This document shows positions 12,108-22,865 of a stretch of DNA of 64,000 bases, in pieces (position 1 is the stretch's first letter; each line of letters begins with the position of its first letter). The position numbers and the translations under genes are program-made. This DNA comes from Coix lacryma-jobi var. lacryma-jobi (taxonomy: Eukaryota > Streptophyta > Magnoliopsida > Poales > Poaceae). A model generated the notes under the pieces. The model was given only the letters and a program-made list of their open reading frames with translations, did no database searches and had not been told where the DNA came from. Location: positions 159,651,770 to 159,715,769 of the forward strand of contig CM019824.1 in assembly GCA_009763385.1 (NCBI GenBank). Direction: 5' to 3'.

Positions 12108-12660
12108 GCTCCGGCTAGTAGCGGAAGTACCGCTGTACGGGCGGTAGTACCGGTCCGGGGGGCGGTAGTACCGGTCCAGGGGTGGTAGTACCAGTCCGGT
12201 GGTCGGTAGTACCAGTCCGGGGGCCGATAGTACCAATCGGGGCTCCGGAAATCCTGTTTCGTGCGTAGTTTCTTCCAACGGGCGCCTAAGGGGTTGACCG
12301 AAAGTACCGGCGGTCGACCGGTAGTACCGGCCCTGCGAGCGGTAGTACCTGTAGACAACCGGACCAGGAGGTACCGCTCAGGTGAAGTAGCCGTTGGGCT
12401 GAGGATCGAAGCCGGTCGGTAGTACCGGCCTACAGGCGGTAGTACCGGCCTTGTGGTCTTTTTGGTCAAACGGGAGTAGTGAAGTGTGAAGCGGTAGTAC
12501 CGGTAGTAAAGCGGTAGTACCGGTCATGTTGACTGGAGGTACTGGTCGCTGACCGGAAGTACCGCCTGGTTTCTCGCCTGCTCACTTCGTGGAACGTTGG
12601 GGGCCTGACCGGTAGTACTGGTCCGCTGACCAGTAGTACCGGTGGTCTTCGTGGAGCTTG
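12108..12660. repeat. Array of CGGTAGTACCGG-type palindromic motifs in the solo LTR
   Basis: About 20 variants of GCGGTAGTACCGG(TC) occur at irregular spacing over 0.55 kb, just upstream of the TATA-like box. Each core is a short palindrome (CGGTACTACCG-like). This parallels the CATCGGACG cluster of the Sirevirus LTR. Confidence 0.85.
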
Positions 12661-12698
12661 GGAAAAAGTGGGGAACGACTAGTTGTTTTCCCCTCCTC

Positions 12699-12707
12699 TA
12701 TATATAG
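12699..12707 (+). promoter_or_regulatory. TATA-like box of the solo LTR
   Basis: TATATATAG follows CCCCTCCTC and precedes GC-rich sequence, the usual layout for a grass LTR promoter. No transcription evidence is available from sequence alone. Confidence 0.5.
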
Positions 12708-13817
12708 TGGTTGAGGCCGGCCGTGGGCTGGCTGCTGAGCACCCTAGGGACTTTGTGTCCGGGCTTGGGTGTGCTTGAGAGCCCTCTAACACACATATGC
12801 TTAGTGTTTATCCGATTGTGTGTGAGAGAGAGATCGCTAGTGCGTTGCTTGGAGAGATTGCATCGAGTGGCACTAGGTGGTCGAGTTGCAAGCCGGTGGT
12901 GCTTATTACTCTTGGAGGTTGCCACCTCCTAGACGGCTTGATGATTGAGACTCCGTCGTGAAGCCCGCGTGAAGATTGTGCGTGGCTCCGGAGAAAGCTT
13001 TGTGAGGGGCATTGTGCTCGCCCCGCGGGAGATCGCGAAGAGCAACTCTAGTGGAGAGAGGTGCGAAGAGCGCCAAGTGGTCCGGCCGGATCGAAGGCTA
13101 GAGCTCTTGGTGAGCACTCCATCGTGGAGAGCGTGACTTAGGGTCACCACTAGCAAGAGGATCGGCGGCAACCTTGGGCTTGCCTCAACGGGACTAGCTT
13201 GGTGGCAACCAAGTGAACCTCGGTGAAAAAATCACCGTGTCAACTTCGTGTTCATCTTCTCGGTGGTTTGCTATCTCCATTCACTAGCTCGTATCTCTTT
13301 CTCATACTTGTGCTAGTGTTGAGTTGTTGCTCTTGTAACTAGTTCGCTTGTGCTTGCTAGTTACCTTCTTTGCTTATGTAGCTTAGAAGTAGCTCTCTTG
13401 CGTGACTAGTTGACTTGTAGTCTTGCTAGTCACATTGCTTAGTTTGTGTAGCTAAGTTGAGCTCTCTAATTTGGCTTGTGTAGCCTTGTTATTGAGCATT
13501 GCAAGTGAGCTTAGGAGCTTTGTGCTTTTGCTTACTAGACTGTGTAGGAGCTCCCCAGTGTTTGAAGTACTAGTTGCATAGGTTTGTGTGACCTTGCTTC
13601 TAGAATTGTTTAGGTGAGCTCTAGCTAGCCTGGCACCTTATTTGCTTTGTTTAGGATCTTTTATAAGGTGCTAAAGAGTATAGGTAGAGGGGTGTAGTCT
13701 TGACTAGACCGATAGTTTAATTCCGCATTTATTTCGGTTAGCTGGTACGATTAATTTTTAGAAAGGACTATTCACCCCCCCCCCCCCTCTAGTCCGCCAT
13801 CTCGACCCTTCAGGCGC

Positions 13818-14790
13818 TCATACCACGCTCTAGGGGCTTGCTTAAGCCCATATAGCGCCTTGGACAACCTATAAACATGATTAGGATATCTAGGGTCTTC
13901 AAACCTGGGAGATTGATCAACATAGACTAGTTCATTTATGAAGCCATTTAAAAATGCACTTTTTAGATCCATTTGATAAAGCTTAATGTCATGATGTGAT
14001 GCATATGCAAGGAGGATACGAATGGCTTCAAGTCTTGCAACTGGTGCAAAGGTCTCTCCAAAATCCAAGCCTTCAACTTGAGAGAACCCCTTTGCAACTA
14101 GCCTTGCCTTGTTTCTAACAACCTTGCCTTGATCATCTTGCTTGTTCCTAAACACCCATTTGGTTCCAATGACTCTTGCGCCTTTAGGTCGCTCTTCAAG
14201 TGTCCAAACTTGGTTGCGAGTGAAGTTGTTCAATTCTTCATGCATAGCATTCACCCAATCCGGATCACTTAGAGCTTCATCTACAATAGTAGGCTCAACA
14301 AGAGAAACAAAGGAGTGATGTTCCATAAAAAAAGCAAGTTTTTGAGATCGAGTCATTACACCCCTTGTTGGACTCCCTATGATGAGATCTTGGGGATGAG
14401 CTTGTAGTAGAGGAGTAGTTCTTCGATCAACCACTTGAGGGGCCGCTTGTGGAGCACCAACATCTTGAGCTTGTACCACCATTTGATCATGGGAGACATG
14501 AATGTCTTCATTTGGGTCTCTCCCATCTTTTTCATCATCTTGTGGTACATTTGATGAGGATGGCTTGTCAATGACTTGCACATCATCATCATCATCTTTA
14601 GGCTTGATGGCTCCAACCGGCATGTTCTTCATTGCTTCCCTCAATGGTTCATCACCTACATCATCAAGATTTGCATGCTCTCCTTGAGAGCCGTTAGATT
14701 CATCCTTCCACATCATATGTTTCTTCTACCATCCCGGTGGCATGGTTGAATACTCGATATGCTTTGGACTTCAATGAGTAACCAACAAGA
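13818..14790 (-). pseudogene. Sirevirus pol: reverse transcriptase N-terminal half
   Basis: The minus-strand frame from 14716 shows a Ser/Asp-rich linker. It then has the copia reverse transcriptase start WVNAMHEELNNF, followed by VIGTKWVFRNK, ARLVAKGF, and the first catalytic Asp region YQMDLKSAFLNG. It then reaches LYGLKQAPRAWYERL, where the solo LTR interrupts it. Residues after ERL in the open frame come from the inserted LTR. The reverse transcriptase would synthesise element cDNA in cytoplasmic particles. The frame upstream (14713-14800) changes register relative to integrase, so the polyprotein is broken there too. Confidence 0.9.
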
Positions 14791-14800
14791 AAAACCAATA

Positions 14801-15560
14801 TCACAACGGCGTTGGAACTTCCCTAGGTGTTGGCGCTTCTTGTAGATGTAGCATTTGCACCCAAAACACTCTAAAGAATGATACATCCGGCTTCTTGTTG
14901 TTGAGTAGCTCATAGGGGGTCTTGCCAAGGAGACGATGGGGGAACAACCGGTTTGATGCATAGCAAGCGGTGTTGATTGCTTCCGCCCAAAATCTTTCCG
15001 GTGTAGAGTACTCATCTAACATTGTTCTTGCTAGGGTGATTAGTGTCTGGTTCTTCCTCTCAACTACCCCATTTTGTTGTGGTGTGTAGGTTGCGGAGAC
15101 TTCATGCTTGATCCCAACTTCATCACAATATTCCTCAATGTGGGTGTTGTCAAATTCTTTCCCATTATCACTTCTAATCTTTTTGATCTTCAAGTCAAAC
15201 TCATTTTGGGCTCTCTTGGCAAACTTCTTGAATGAAGGGGTTGCTTCGGATTTGTCATGAAGAAAGAATACCCAAGTGCATCTTGAATAGTCATCAACAA
15301 TCACTAGGCAATAGAGATTTCCACCCAAACTAGCATATGTTGTTGGCCCAAATAGATCCATGTGAATAGCTCTAACTCTCTTGATGTTGATACGAAGGCT
15401 TTGGTTGGATGAGTGTTTGCAACTTGCTTGCCGGCTTGACATGCACTACACAATTTGTCCTTCTCAAATTTGACATCCTTCAAGCCTCTAACCAAATCCT
15501 TCTTCAATAGCTTGTTGAGAGAGTGTTCATTCCAATATGTGCCAATCTTCTATGCCATAG
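14801..15560 (-). pseudogene. Sirevirus pol: integrase
   Basis: A GAG_pre-integrase zinc-binding segment is visible in pieces (LWHRRLAHIG at about 15550, then CSACQAGKQ near 15440). The core has HMDLFGP, a middle Asp in KKIRSDNGKEF, and the glutamate in TPQQNGVVERKN, consistent with a DDE active site. After that, WAEAINTACYASNRL is typical of copia integrase. Integrase joins element cDNA to chromosomal DNA. Frame changes at about 15505 and 15390 and near 14830 break this copy. Confidence 0.88.
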
Positions 15561-15983
15561 CCAACCAAGAGATTGCTTAGTGAACAAACATGTCTTCAAG
15601 TTGGTATCTTCGGAGGAGAAATCCACTAAATAGAGATTGTTGTATCTAAAGCCTTGGAAGATCACTTGTGTATCGTCTTTCTTGGTCACAACCACTTCTT
15701 TGTCAGTGAACAAACATGGAAAGCCAAGATCACAAAGTTTCCCAACGGATAGCAAGTTGAAGCTCAATGAAGCAACAAGAAGCACATTTGAGATGGTATG
15801 ATCATTTGATATTGCCACTTTGCCCAAACCCTTGACATTGCCCTTTGAGTTGTCACCAAATGTTATCTTTTCTTGGTCATTGACATTCTTTTCTAGTGAG
15901 GTGAACATCCGGGGATCACCGGTCATATGTTGTGTGCAACCACTATAAATCACCCAATGAGATCCACTGGTCTTGTAGTTCAC
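15504..15983 (-). pseudogene. Sirevirus pol: aspartic protease and start of integrase, active-site Asp lost
   Basis: The frame contains HWVIYSGCTQHMTGD, where copia elements normally have DSG: the catalytic Asp codon GAT reads TAT (Tyr) at about 15950. Downstream ILLSVGKLCDLG-like text (FNLLSVGKLCDLGF) and the LWHRRLAHIGMN zinc motif confirm identity. The protease would cut the Gag-Pol polyprotein. With Tyr at this site it should be inactive. The upstream gag frame ends with TGA at about 16000-16002, so gag and pol are separated by a stop. Confidence 0.88.
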
Positions 15984-15999
15984 CTACACACACAAGAAA

Positions 16000-18366
16000 T
16001 CAAGCTTGAGCTTTCGTGACCCAAACTTGGTGAGGTCCCTTAACCTTCTCAACTAGAGACTTTGCAACCCATATTTGCTTCGGCCTATTCTTGTTAGGAG
16101 GCCCCATGAACATGACTTTGACTTTGCCACTAGAATCTTGTCTAAGCATGTAGTGAGCATTGAAAGCAAAGGGCCTAGCATGCTTGGGCAAGGGTGTGGG
16201 TTTTGGCTCTTCACAATTATGAGCAAAGTGTCCTTCTTTTCCACACTCAAAGCATCTTCCCAACTTCTTCTTCTTTGGCTTTGTGATGCACTTGCGTTGC
16301 TTCATCTTCTCTTCAATATAGCCAATACCATTTCTATTGGTCTTCATCACGGTGTTCATGAGAAGCTCATTTTGTAGACATTTACCCTTGGTGAAGTTTC
16401 TCAACCCGGTGGTAAGGTGCTCTTTTTCCTTCTTTAGCTTGTCATTCTCTTGTTGGAGTTGCAATTGGGATGGTGTCATTGTAATTCCTCTCCATCTTCA
16501 ATCTCTTGTTTTCTTCTTTTAGCATGTCAAGCTCAAGTGTCATTGTATAGTCTTCATCATGAGTTTCAATAACAACTTGCTTGGTGGTTGCTAGCTTCTC
16601 TAGATCAATCTTGAGCTTTGCATTCTCATTCTTGATCTTGACATAGTCATCATAGTGATCGGCCACAACCACTTTCTTGCCCTTGCCACTAGCTCTTTGC
16701 TCATCACGCTCACTAACCAAGTCCTCACAAGATGTTGCTATGTCACACTTAACAATAAGGTTAGGAGCATCATGTGTCTCATGAGAAAGCATATCATAAG
16801 CAATAGTGAGAGGATCATGATCAACTTTAACTTGAGTGTATTGTTCTTTGAGCAAAGCATAGCTAGTGTTAAGGTCACTATGCATCTTATCAAGTTTTCA
16901 TTTTTAGCTTTGAGCTCCTTGTTAGAGGACTTGAGGTCCTTGATGGAAGATGACATAGTAGGAAGTTCATTTTGTAACTCATCACTAGCATGTATGGCAT
17001 TTTTGTATTTTTCAACAAGAGATTCATTGTCATGAACAAGCCTTTCATTTTTAGCTCTAGTCTTTCTTATGATTTTAGTGTAGTTGTTAAGCAATTCAAC
17101 AAGCTCATCATAAGAAGGTGCCTCAAATTCACCATCACTATCATCATCACTAGAGTCATCATCACTTTGTATCTTCCGGTCACCCTTAGCCATGAGGCAT
17201 AGGTGTGTAGAGGATGATGGCGACGGTGGTGGTGGTGGTGTAGAGGTCCCAATGACTAGAGCGGCCACCTTCTCCTTCTCATCATCACTATCTTCATTTG
17301 ATGACCCACCGGAGGAGTCAATGTCGGTAAGCCAATCACCAACAATATAAGCTTTGCCACCTTTCTTGTGGTATTGCTTCTTCTTCTTGCCTTCCTTCTT
17401 GTAGGGCTTCTCACTCTTCTTCTCATCTTCGCTTGATGAGTCATATTTCTTACCCTTGTTCTTGTTTTTGTAGCTTTCTTTCTTGGGCTTGGTGCATTGA
17501 TGAGCAAGATGGCCAAGGTCCCCGCAATTGTAGCAATCCATTTCGGATAGTGGCCTTCTCTTACTACTTGTGAAGAACTTCTTCTTTCTTGAGACAAAGT
17601 TGACTCCATTCTTGTGAAGCTTCTTCAACATCTTTGTGGTCTTCCTCACTATGAGAGCAATGTTGGTATCATCATCATCATCACTTGTGCTCTCATGATG
17701 TACCTCAATTGCCTTGGACTTGCCCTTCTTCTCATGGCTTGCTTTGAAGGCCAAGTCCTTCTTCTTGTCGGTGGAAGAGCCACCACTTGGTGTGATGTGC
17801 ATATACATCTCATGCGCATTGATTTTTCCCAAGACTTGTGTTGGTGTAGATGTGGAAAGATCTCCTTGATGTAGCACGGTCACAATGTGTCCATACTTGT
17901 CAATTGGAAGGATATAAAGAATCTTCCTCACAACATCGGATGGTTGTATTTGTGTGAGGCCAAGTCCATTGAGCTCTTCTACAAGAACATTCAAGCGTGA
18001 GTACATTTCATTTGCACTTTCATGAGCATGCATTTCAAAGGAATGTAACTTTTTCATAACCAAATGATAATGCTCCTCACGCTCACTCTTGGTTCCCTCA
18101 TGGAGCACACAAATGTTATCCCATAGATCATGGGCATTCTTGTGGTTCCGAACGTGGTTAAACACATCCTTGCAAATGCCTCTAAAAAGGATGTTTTTGG
18201 CTTTTGCATTCCATTTCTCATTCTCCCCCTCATTAGGAGTAAGGCTTGTGCCCTCCTTAGGCTTGGGAAAGCCGGTGATCGCGGCTTTGCGGCATTTTAT
18301 ATCAACCGCTTCTAGGTACAACTCCATACGGATTTTCCAATATGGGAAGTCGTCTCCCTCGAACAT
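16000..18366 (-). pseudogene. Sirevirus gag
   Basis: The frame opens at 18366 with MFEGDDFPYWKIRMELYLE, the standard start of the copia Gag_pre/DUF4219 region, followed by a UBN2-like gag domain (DLWDNICVLHEGT, LHSFEMHAHESANEMYSRLN). A CCHC knuckle CYNCGDLGHLAHQC lies near 17530. Lys- and Asp-rich linkers and coiled-coil segments follow. A second knuckle, CFECGKEGHFAHNC, lies near 16235. Two knuckles and the long coiled-coil tail are characteristic of Sirevirus gag. Frame changes at about 16895 and 16480 disrupt the copy. The upstream in-frame sequence (VKISGGDGPPP) has no ATG, so the original start may be lost. Gag forms the cytoplasmic particle that packages element RNA. Confidence 0.88.
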
Positions 18367-18430
18367 GGGAGGTGGTCCATCACCCCCGGATATCTTAACT
18401 CTAGGCGGTTAAGCCTAAATCGAGAGCACG

Positions 18431-18443
18431 AGGCTTCGATACC
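18431..18443 (-). other. Primer-binding site of the Sirevirus
   Basis: Two bases inside the 5' LTR the minus strand reads TGGTATCGAAGCC, close to TGGTATCAGAGC, which is complementary to the 3' end of initiator methionine tRNA. Its position fixes the element's orientation. Confidence 0.85.
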
Positions 18444-18445
18444 AA

Positions 18446-19980
18446 TTGAAAGGATCAAGATGCCCAAGAGGGGAGGTGAATTGGGCTTTTCTAAAACTTT
18501 TGTGATAATTAAATCCTATCAAGCCCAATTACCCCTTGTGCCTAGAAGTGTGTTTCTCTAAACCCAATCGCACAAAAGATTATCACTATGTCAATTCTAC
18601 TCTACCATGTCAATTCAAGTATGAATGCACAACAAGTAAATTGTGGAATTGAATTGCTCAAAAATAAATGCGCAAGTAAAGAGAGTAGAGATGACACGAT
18701 GATCTTTTTCCCGAGGTATCGAGGTGTCGGCACACCCCCTAGTCCTCGTTGGAGCACCCGCGCAAGGGTATCGCTCCCCCTTGATCCGCACAAGGATCAA
18801 GTGCTCACTATGAGCTGATTCTTCGCCACTCTGGCCTGGTGAATCGCTCACTACCGATCACAAGCCTCCTTGGGTCATCCACAAGCCTCCGGATAATCAC
18901 CAAGCTTCACGATCACCTCCAAGTTGTCTAGGTGATGCCGATCACCAAGAGTAACAAGCTAGAACTCTCACTTGACCAAGCCAAGGCCAAAGAGATGGAT
19001 GGATGCACACTTGCTACTCAATTCTCACTAGAAAGTCACTAATTCTCTCAATTATCAATTCTCTCAACCTCACTAGGGCTCTTGCTCTTTCTCAACCTCT
19101 CAAGGTGTTTCTCAGCAGAATGAAATGGCAAGAACACTCTAATGCAGGAGGGGGAGGAGTATAAATACTCCCCCCAACCGGCCATCCAATAGAGCACTGG
19201 ACAGGACATTTTTCGGGGGCATCGGACGCACCGATGCCCTCCACCCAATGGTCAACTGTACTACCTGTCAGACATTTTAAAGGAGCATCGGACGCCCTCG
19301 CCTCAGATGCGTCCGATGCGATTCTGACCTCTCTGGAACCTCTCTGGACCTGCATCAGACGCTGGCCCTCAGCGTCCGATGCCAGCGTCCGATATGCCCC
19401 TCAGGACACTCTCTCATGAACAGTGGCACGGGCACGTCCGATGTGACGACATCGGCGCGTCCGATGCCACTGTGCCAGCACACTCAGGTCTAGTGAGCAT
19501 CGGACGCGCGTCCGATGCCCACCAGGCCAGCGTCCGATGTCTTTTTCAAGGGCAAAACCAACTCGGATCGCGACGTGGCCTTAACGACTTTTCATCCTCA
19601 TGACATAAGGGCTCTCTCTGAGCTACCTAGGGCTATGAAATAACAAGTGTGCACCACACCTACCTCAATAGACTCATCTAGGTCAAGCTACTGATTCACG
19701 CTCCCCTTAATAGTATGGCCAAAGGAAAAAACAAAAGACCTAAGACTACCTAAGTGTCCTCCAACACCATATGACACTTAGCCTAGTCTACCACCATCTT
19801 CGTCGTCCGTCCTTTGAAAACTGAAACGATTTCCATCGCTGGGGGACATGAACTCCATATGCTCGTATCGTCGCCATTACCGTGACCTAACTCATCCCTG
19901 TTTCTGCAAAACACACGTTAGTCACAGTAATCTTGTGTTTCATCCAATCACCGAAACCACTTGGGGCCAAGATGCGTTCA
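18446..19980 (-). repeat. 5' LTR of the Sirevirus (1535 bp)
   Basis: Direct repeat of 2769-4347, with TG..CA ends and GAAGG following at 19981. It carries the CATCGGACG cluster at 19219-19545 and the TATAAATA palindrome at 19160-19167. Relative to the left LTR, two or three CATCGGACG units are missing near 19280-19300, and about 16 bp near 19050 is extra. Confidence 0.93.
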
Positions 19981-20353
19981 GAAGGGCGAAGACCTAGTCC
20001 AACTAGGACTCCCCGTATGTAATCCTAATAGTATTGTTACCTTGTAATTCTACTAGAACTCCTAACATTGTAACCAACTAGGACTCTGCCTCCTGGACTA
20101 TATAAAGAGAGGCAGAGCTCCCTAGATGGAGAGACAGACAGAGACAAGGGGTCATGGTATACAACCAGACACCCATAAGCGCAGGGCGCCATATATTATT
20201 CCCCACAAACTGGACGTAGGGATGCTATTCAGCAGACTGAACCAGTATAAATCATTGTCTCTGCGTTTACCATCGAGTTCTGCATACGCCGATCCCCACC
20301 GAACAATCGTCCGGGTACCCCCGAGACTAGTTGTCGGTTAATAAACACCGACA
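19981..20353 (+). repeat. Remainder of the gypsy 3' LTR
   Basis: Continues the LTR cut at 2768 after the duplicated GAAGG and ends with AACACCGACA at 20353, matching the TGT..ACA rule. CTATATAAAG at 20098-20107 is a good TATA box. Total LTR length is about 403 bp once the 5-bp duplication is discounted. The internal region of this element lies to the left, mostly outside the window. Confidence 0.85.
20098..20107 (+). promoter_or_regulatory. TATA box of the gypsy LTR
   Basis: CTATATAAAG, followed about 25-30 bp later by a plausible transcript start in an AG-rich stretch; no direct proof. Confidence 0.55.
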
Positions 20354-20513
20354 TAATTATGATATATATTTGTGTGTATGTACATGTTGTATTGTAGATA
20401 TATATTGATGTGTTTATTGTTGAAGGATTTGATAAAAAAACAAAGGAAACTCTGTCAAAATTTTCTATCTTTACTAAAATTTGCAGTACACCTATAGTAT
20501 CTAGCCTTTTTGG

Positions 20514-20632
20514 TACTCGAATCTAGACTTTTCAGTACTCGAATCTAGACTTTTCAGTGACTAGGCTTTACAGTGATACCTGCTAGGCTTTTCAGTGACT
20601 AGGCTTTACAGTGATACCTACTAGTCTTTGCA
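20514..20632. repeat. Two families of short tandem repeats upstream of the GRF gene
   Basis: TACTCGAATCTAGACTTTTCAG occurs twice in tandem (about 20513-20556), followed by two copies of a 38-bp unit built from GACTAGGCTTTACAGTGATACCT and CTAGGCTTTTCAG. They lie 110-230 bp upstream of the TATA-like CTATAAAAGG at 20678-20687. Confidence 0.8.
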
Positions 20633-20747
20633 GGAGCAATAATTTCGCTATTCAACGGCTACTACACTTCGAGCCGCCTATAAAAGGAGTGTTGCAAGGC
20701 TTGCTACTCACCACAGAACTCAGAGCTTGTTTTGTGTTGTAGTTCAA

Positions 20748-21354
20748 ATGTCTGGTGGGTCGTCGAGAGGAAGGGGTTTGGTAGTGGGAAAGGAAAGAGC
20801 GTGGCGAAGGGACGCCCCATAGTGTGGAGGGAAGTCTGGGTCCTGATTTCTTTGATGAGCCACCATATGATAGATTTCCAGTTGGGAGCAAGAGTGACTT
20901 CACTAAAGAAGCACCGCTGAGACTATATGATGACCGCAAGGAGGCATGGCCAAAATGCATGCATGGTGAGGACTGTTTAGTGCAAATGTTCACCGAAGGT
21001 ATAGATGGAGGTCGTTGTTTCTTCAAATGTCCATATGCATGGGTAAATGATGTAACTATTTCTTTGTCCAATACTGTAATGATCTATACTGTAACTAATA
21101 TTATAAAATAATTGCAGACTTCCAAGATGAAAGAGAACTGTGGGTTTGTTAGGTGGGTCGATCCTCGACCTATTTATCCATATTCGGAGTACATCTACTA
21201 CTTGCAAGACCGTATCTTCGATCTAGAAAGGGAGGTCAGTAGCGGTTACAAGCACGACGACGAGGATGACAATAACAATAGTGTGGGTTCACAGACAGCA
21301 GTATGCAATGATCCATACTGCACCTGCCCTAATCACAGGAACAAGGGGCCTTAG
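20748..21354 (+). pseudogene. GRF-type zinc-finger protein gene, two exons, frameshifted
   Basis: Exon 1 (20748-21042) starts MSGGSSRGRG, 60 bp after a TATA-like box. Exon 2 (21118-21354) follows a GT..AG intron of 75 bp and ends in TAG. The zinc-finger pattern is CMHGEDC, then GRCFFKCP, then ENCGFVRWVDP, matching the GRF zinc finger. Exon 2 adds a YYLQDRIFDLE helix and a Cys-rich tail CNDPYCTCPNH. Exon 1 needs two frame changes (about 20775 and 20825) to join its N-terminus to the finger, so this copy is degenerate. GRF fingers bind nucleic acid in other proteins. In grasses, small GRF proteins of this type are, from memory, often found with transposable elements. It is convergent with a second GRF gene at 21893-22582. 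Confidence 0.65.
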
Positions 21355-21892
21355 ACGCCGCCACCGTCGCCACCGCCACCACCACCAACAACAATGGGAG
21401 GATACGTTGGAGAAGGAGCAACGTAATTTGCTATGTGGCCACACTACTAGGTTGCACCCTATCACCACCACCGCATCGATGTTAGGGTTAGTCGAAGGAA
21501 CTATGTACCCTCGTTTGGTACATGTTCTTGCATGTCTTTCCATGTGCTTGTTGTTCGTTTAAATTACCTAAAGCATGTTAGGTTTAGTCTAGGACCTCTG
21601 TGACCAAGTTTGGTACATGTTCTGTCATGCCATATCATGTGTTGTGTATGTTGATTTATCTAATCAGACTACTTTGGTATGTTTCATTTGCACAAAGTCA
21701 ACAAGATCAAACTGATAATTAATTTATAACTAGAATTAAACAAACCAACAAAACTAGGTCACATCAACCAACACACCGAGAACAACAGTATATGCGTACA
21801 AACAAAAGAACAGAATGTCGATAATACGAAGTCCAATACCAAACAACATTGTTTTGGAATAAAACATAGAACTAGCAAATCATGTTGCAGAA
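21355..21892. other. Spacer between convergent GRF genes
   Basis: Holds the 3' flanks of both genes, a CCACCGTCGCCACCGCCACC low-complexity patch at about 21360-21390 and AT-rich sequence; no further feature seen. Confidence 0.5.
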
Positions 21893-22582
21893 CTACTGAG
21901 TGCAACGAGGCCACTTTCCTTTCCTCTGAGCATCGGGATTTTCCTCTATCGCTTCTTTCGCTCGGCGCGCACGCTCAAGCTTCCTCTCCTTCTCCTCCCT
22001 ATACGCAGCAACACGCCTCATTTCCTCCTCCTCCTTGTGCTACTTTTCTGCAGCCTCCTCTCTGCGTTTCTTCTCTATCCTCTCCTTGTGCTCCGCCTCC
22101 CAACGCAATAGATTATGTAGCCACTCCTTGTCTTCAGGCTTGATCTCAGTGTCAATCCACTGCTCGAAGTCATATAGCGGTGGAGGAGTCTGAAATAATT
22201 GCAATTGTTTCAAATTAGTTAGATCATGCAAAACCTAAAATAATACAAAATAATCGCTATGTGCAATATAAATTTCTCACCAACAAGTTAATGCGGCGCG
22301 CACGAAGTGGAGGCTCAAATGCAAAATTAGAGCACATCCAATACCTCTGCCTGTACGTGTTATCTTCATCGGACTCAGCTACCTTGCAAGGATCACCGCA
22401 AAAGCACATAGGCACAGGAACACCACTAGGCAGAGGCAATAGATCAAAGGCATTTCCGGTCACCCGTCGATAACTGCAATTAAACCTAATTAGGGTTTTG
22501 ATTTCGTACTCATAAATACGAACATACGGTAAAAAGATGATAATAGAATACCTCCCTGCCTAGCTTTACCACGTCTTGACAT
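21893..22582 (-). pseudogene. Second GRF-type zinc-finger gene, three exons, interrupted
   Basis: Proposed exons on the minus strand are 22582-22552 (MSRRGKARQG), 22473-22280 and 22189-21893, each with GT..AG borders. Exon 2 has the finger VPMCFCGDPCK, then YRQRYWMCSNFAFEPP. Exon 3 has PPPLYDFEQWIDTEI and a highly charged Glu/Lys/Arg helix ending KGKWPRCTQ. Joining exons 1 and 2 as written shifts frame by one base, and an in-frame TAG interrupts the helix at about 22040, so the gene is probably dead. It could be a coiled-coil nucleic-acid-binding partner of the neighbouring GRF protein, but this is inference from layout only. Confidence 0.6.
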
Positions 22583-22865
22583 CCTACAATAATATCATAC
22601 AAAGTATAAAAATCATTACAAACACTAAGCAATACTATCTCTAGGGTTGGTTCGTACAACAAATATGTATGAAATCAGCACGAAAAAAATGGAGAGAGGA
22701 AAGAGAATACCTAAATCCCGAAGATGAATGGATCCAATTCAAGTTTCAACGGTGAAAATGACCGATTCAAGAGATTGGGCGGGTTGCGGAGAGGAAGAAA
22801 CCGAACGGTTTCACGAAAAAAATGAGGGCAGACTTGCCCACAGGAAGCTCGGGTGGGCTTTATGC
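22583..22865. other. Upstream region of the minus-strand GRF gene
   Basis: AT-rich sequence with no reliable frame; likely 5' flank or promoter of the gene to its left. Confidence 0.35.

Larger units (their letters stand above)
11126..13812 (+). mobile_element. Solo LTR of a large retrotransposon (2687 bp)
   Basis: The sequence begins TGAAAGGTCCTAG and ends CGACCCTTCA, giving imperfect inverted ends of an LTR. It is flanked by a 5-bp duplication GGCGC (11121-11125 and 13813-13817) that splits the reverse transcriptase gene. It contains no gag or pol. A TATATATAG box at 12699-12707 lies downstream of a cluster of CGGTAGTACCGG motifs, which fits a plus-oriented LTR promoter. The TG..CA ends and the closing ..CCTTCA resemble the host Sirevirus LTR (..CCTTTCA), so it probably came from another Sirevirus family, but that is inference. 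Near the 3' end there is a run of C residues at 13777-13789. Confidence 0.88.
2769..19980 (-). mobile_element. Sirevirus-type Ty1/copia LTR retrotransposon, complete but nested and degenerate
   Basis: The element is bounded by two long LTRs with TG..CA ends and a 5-bp duplication GAAGG. On the minus strand the order is 5' LTR (18446-19980), initiator-Met-like primer site, gag with two CCHC knuckles and coiled-coil regions, protease, integrase, reverse transcriptase, RNase H, a long 3' region with an extra ORF, polypurine tract and 3' LTR (2769-4347). Copia order (integrase before reverse transcriptase), the extended gag and the post-pol ORF fit the Sirevirus (Maximus/SIRE) lineage. Two later insertions lie inside: a solo LTR at 11126-13812 and a hAT element at 8419-9543. 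The LTRs differ by scattered substitutions and small indels, and several genes carry stops, so the copy is not recent and is not autonomous. Confidence 0.93.

Noticed and set aside
12087..12469. Minus ORFs rich in Tyr-Tyr-Arg-Pro across the solo LTR
   Set aside because: They translate the CGGTAGTACCGG repeat and have no independent support.
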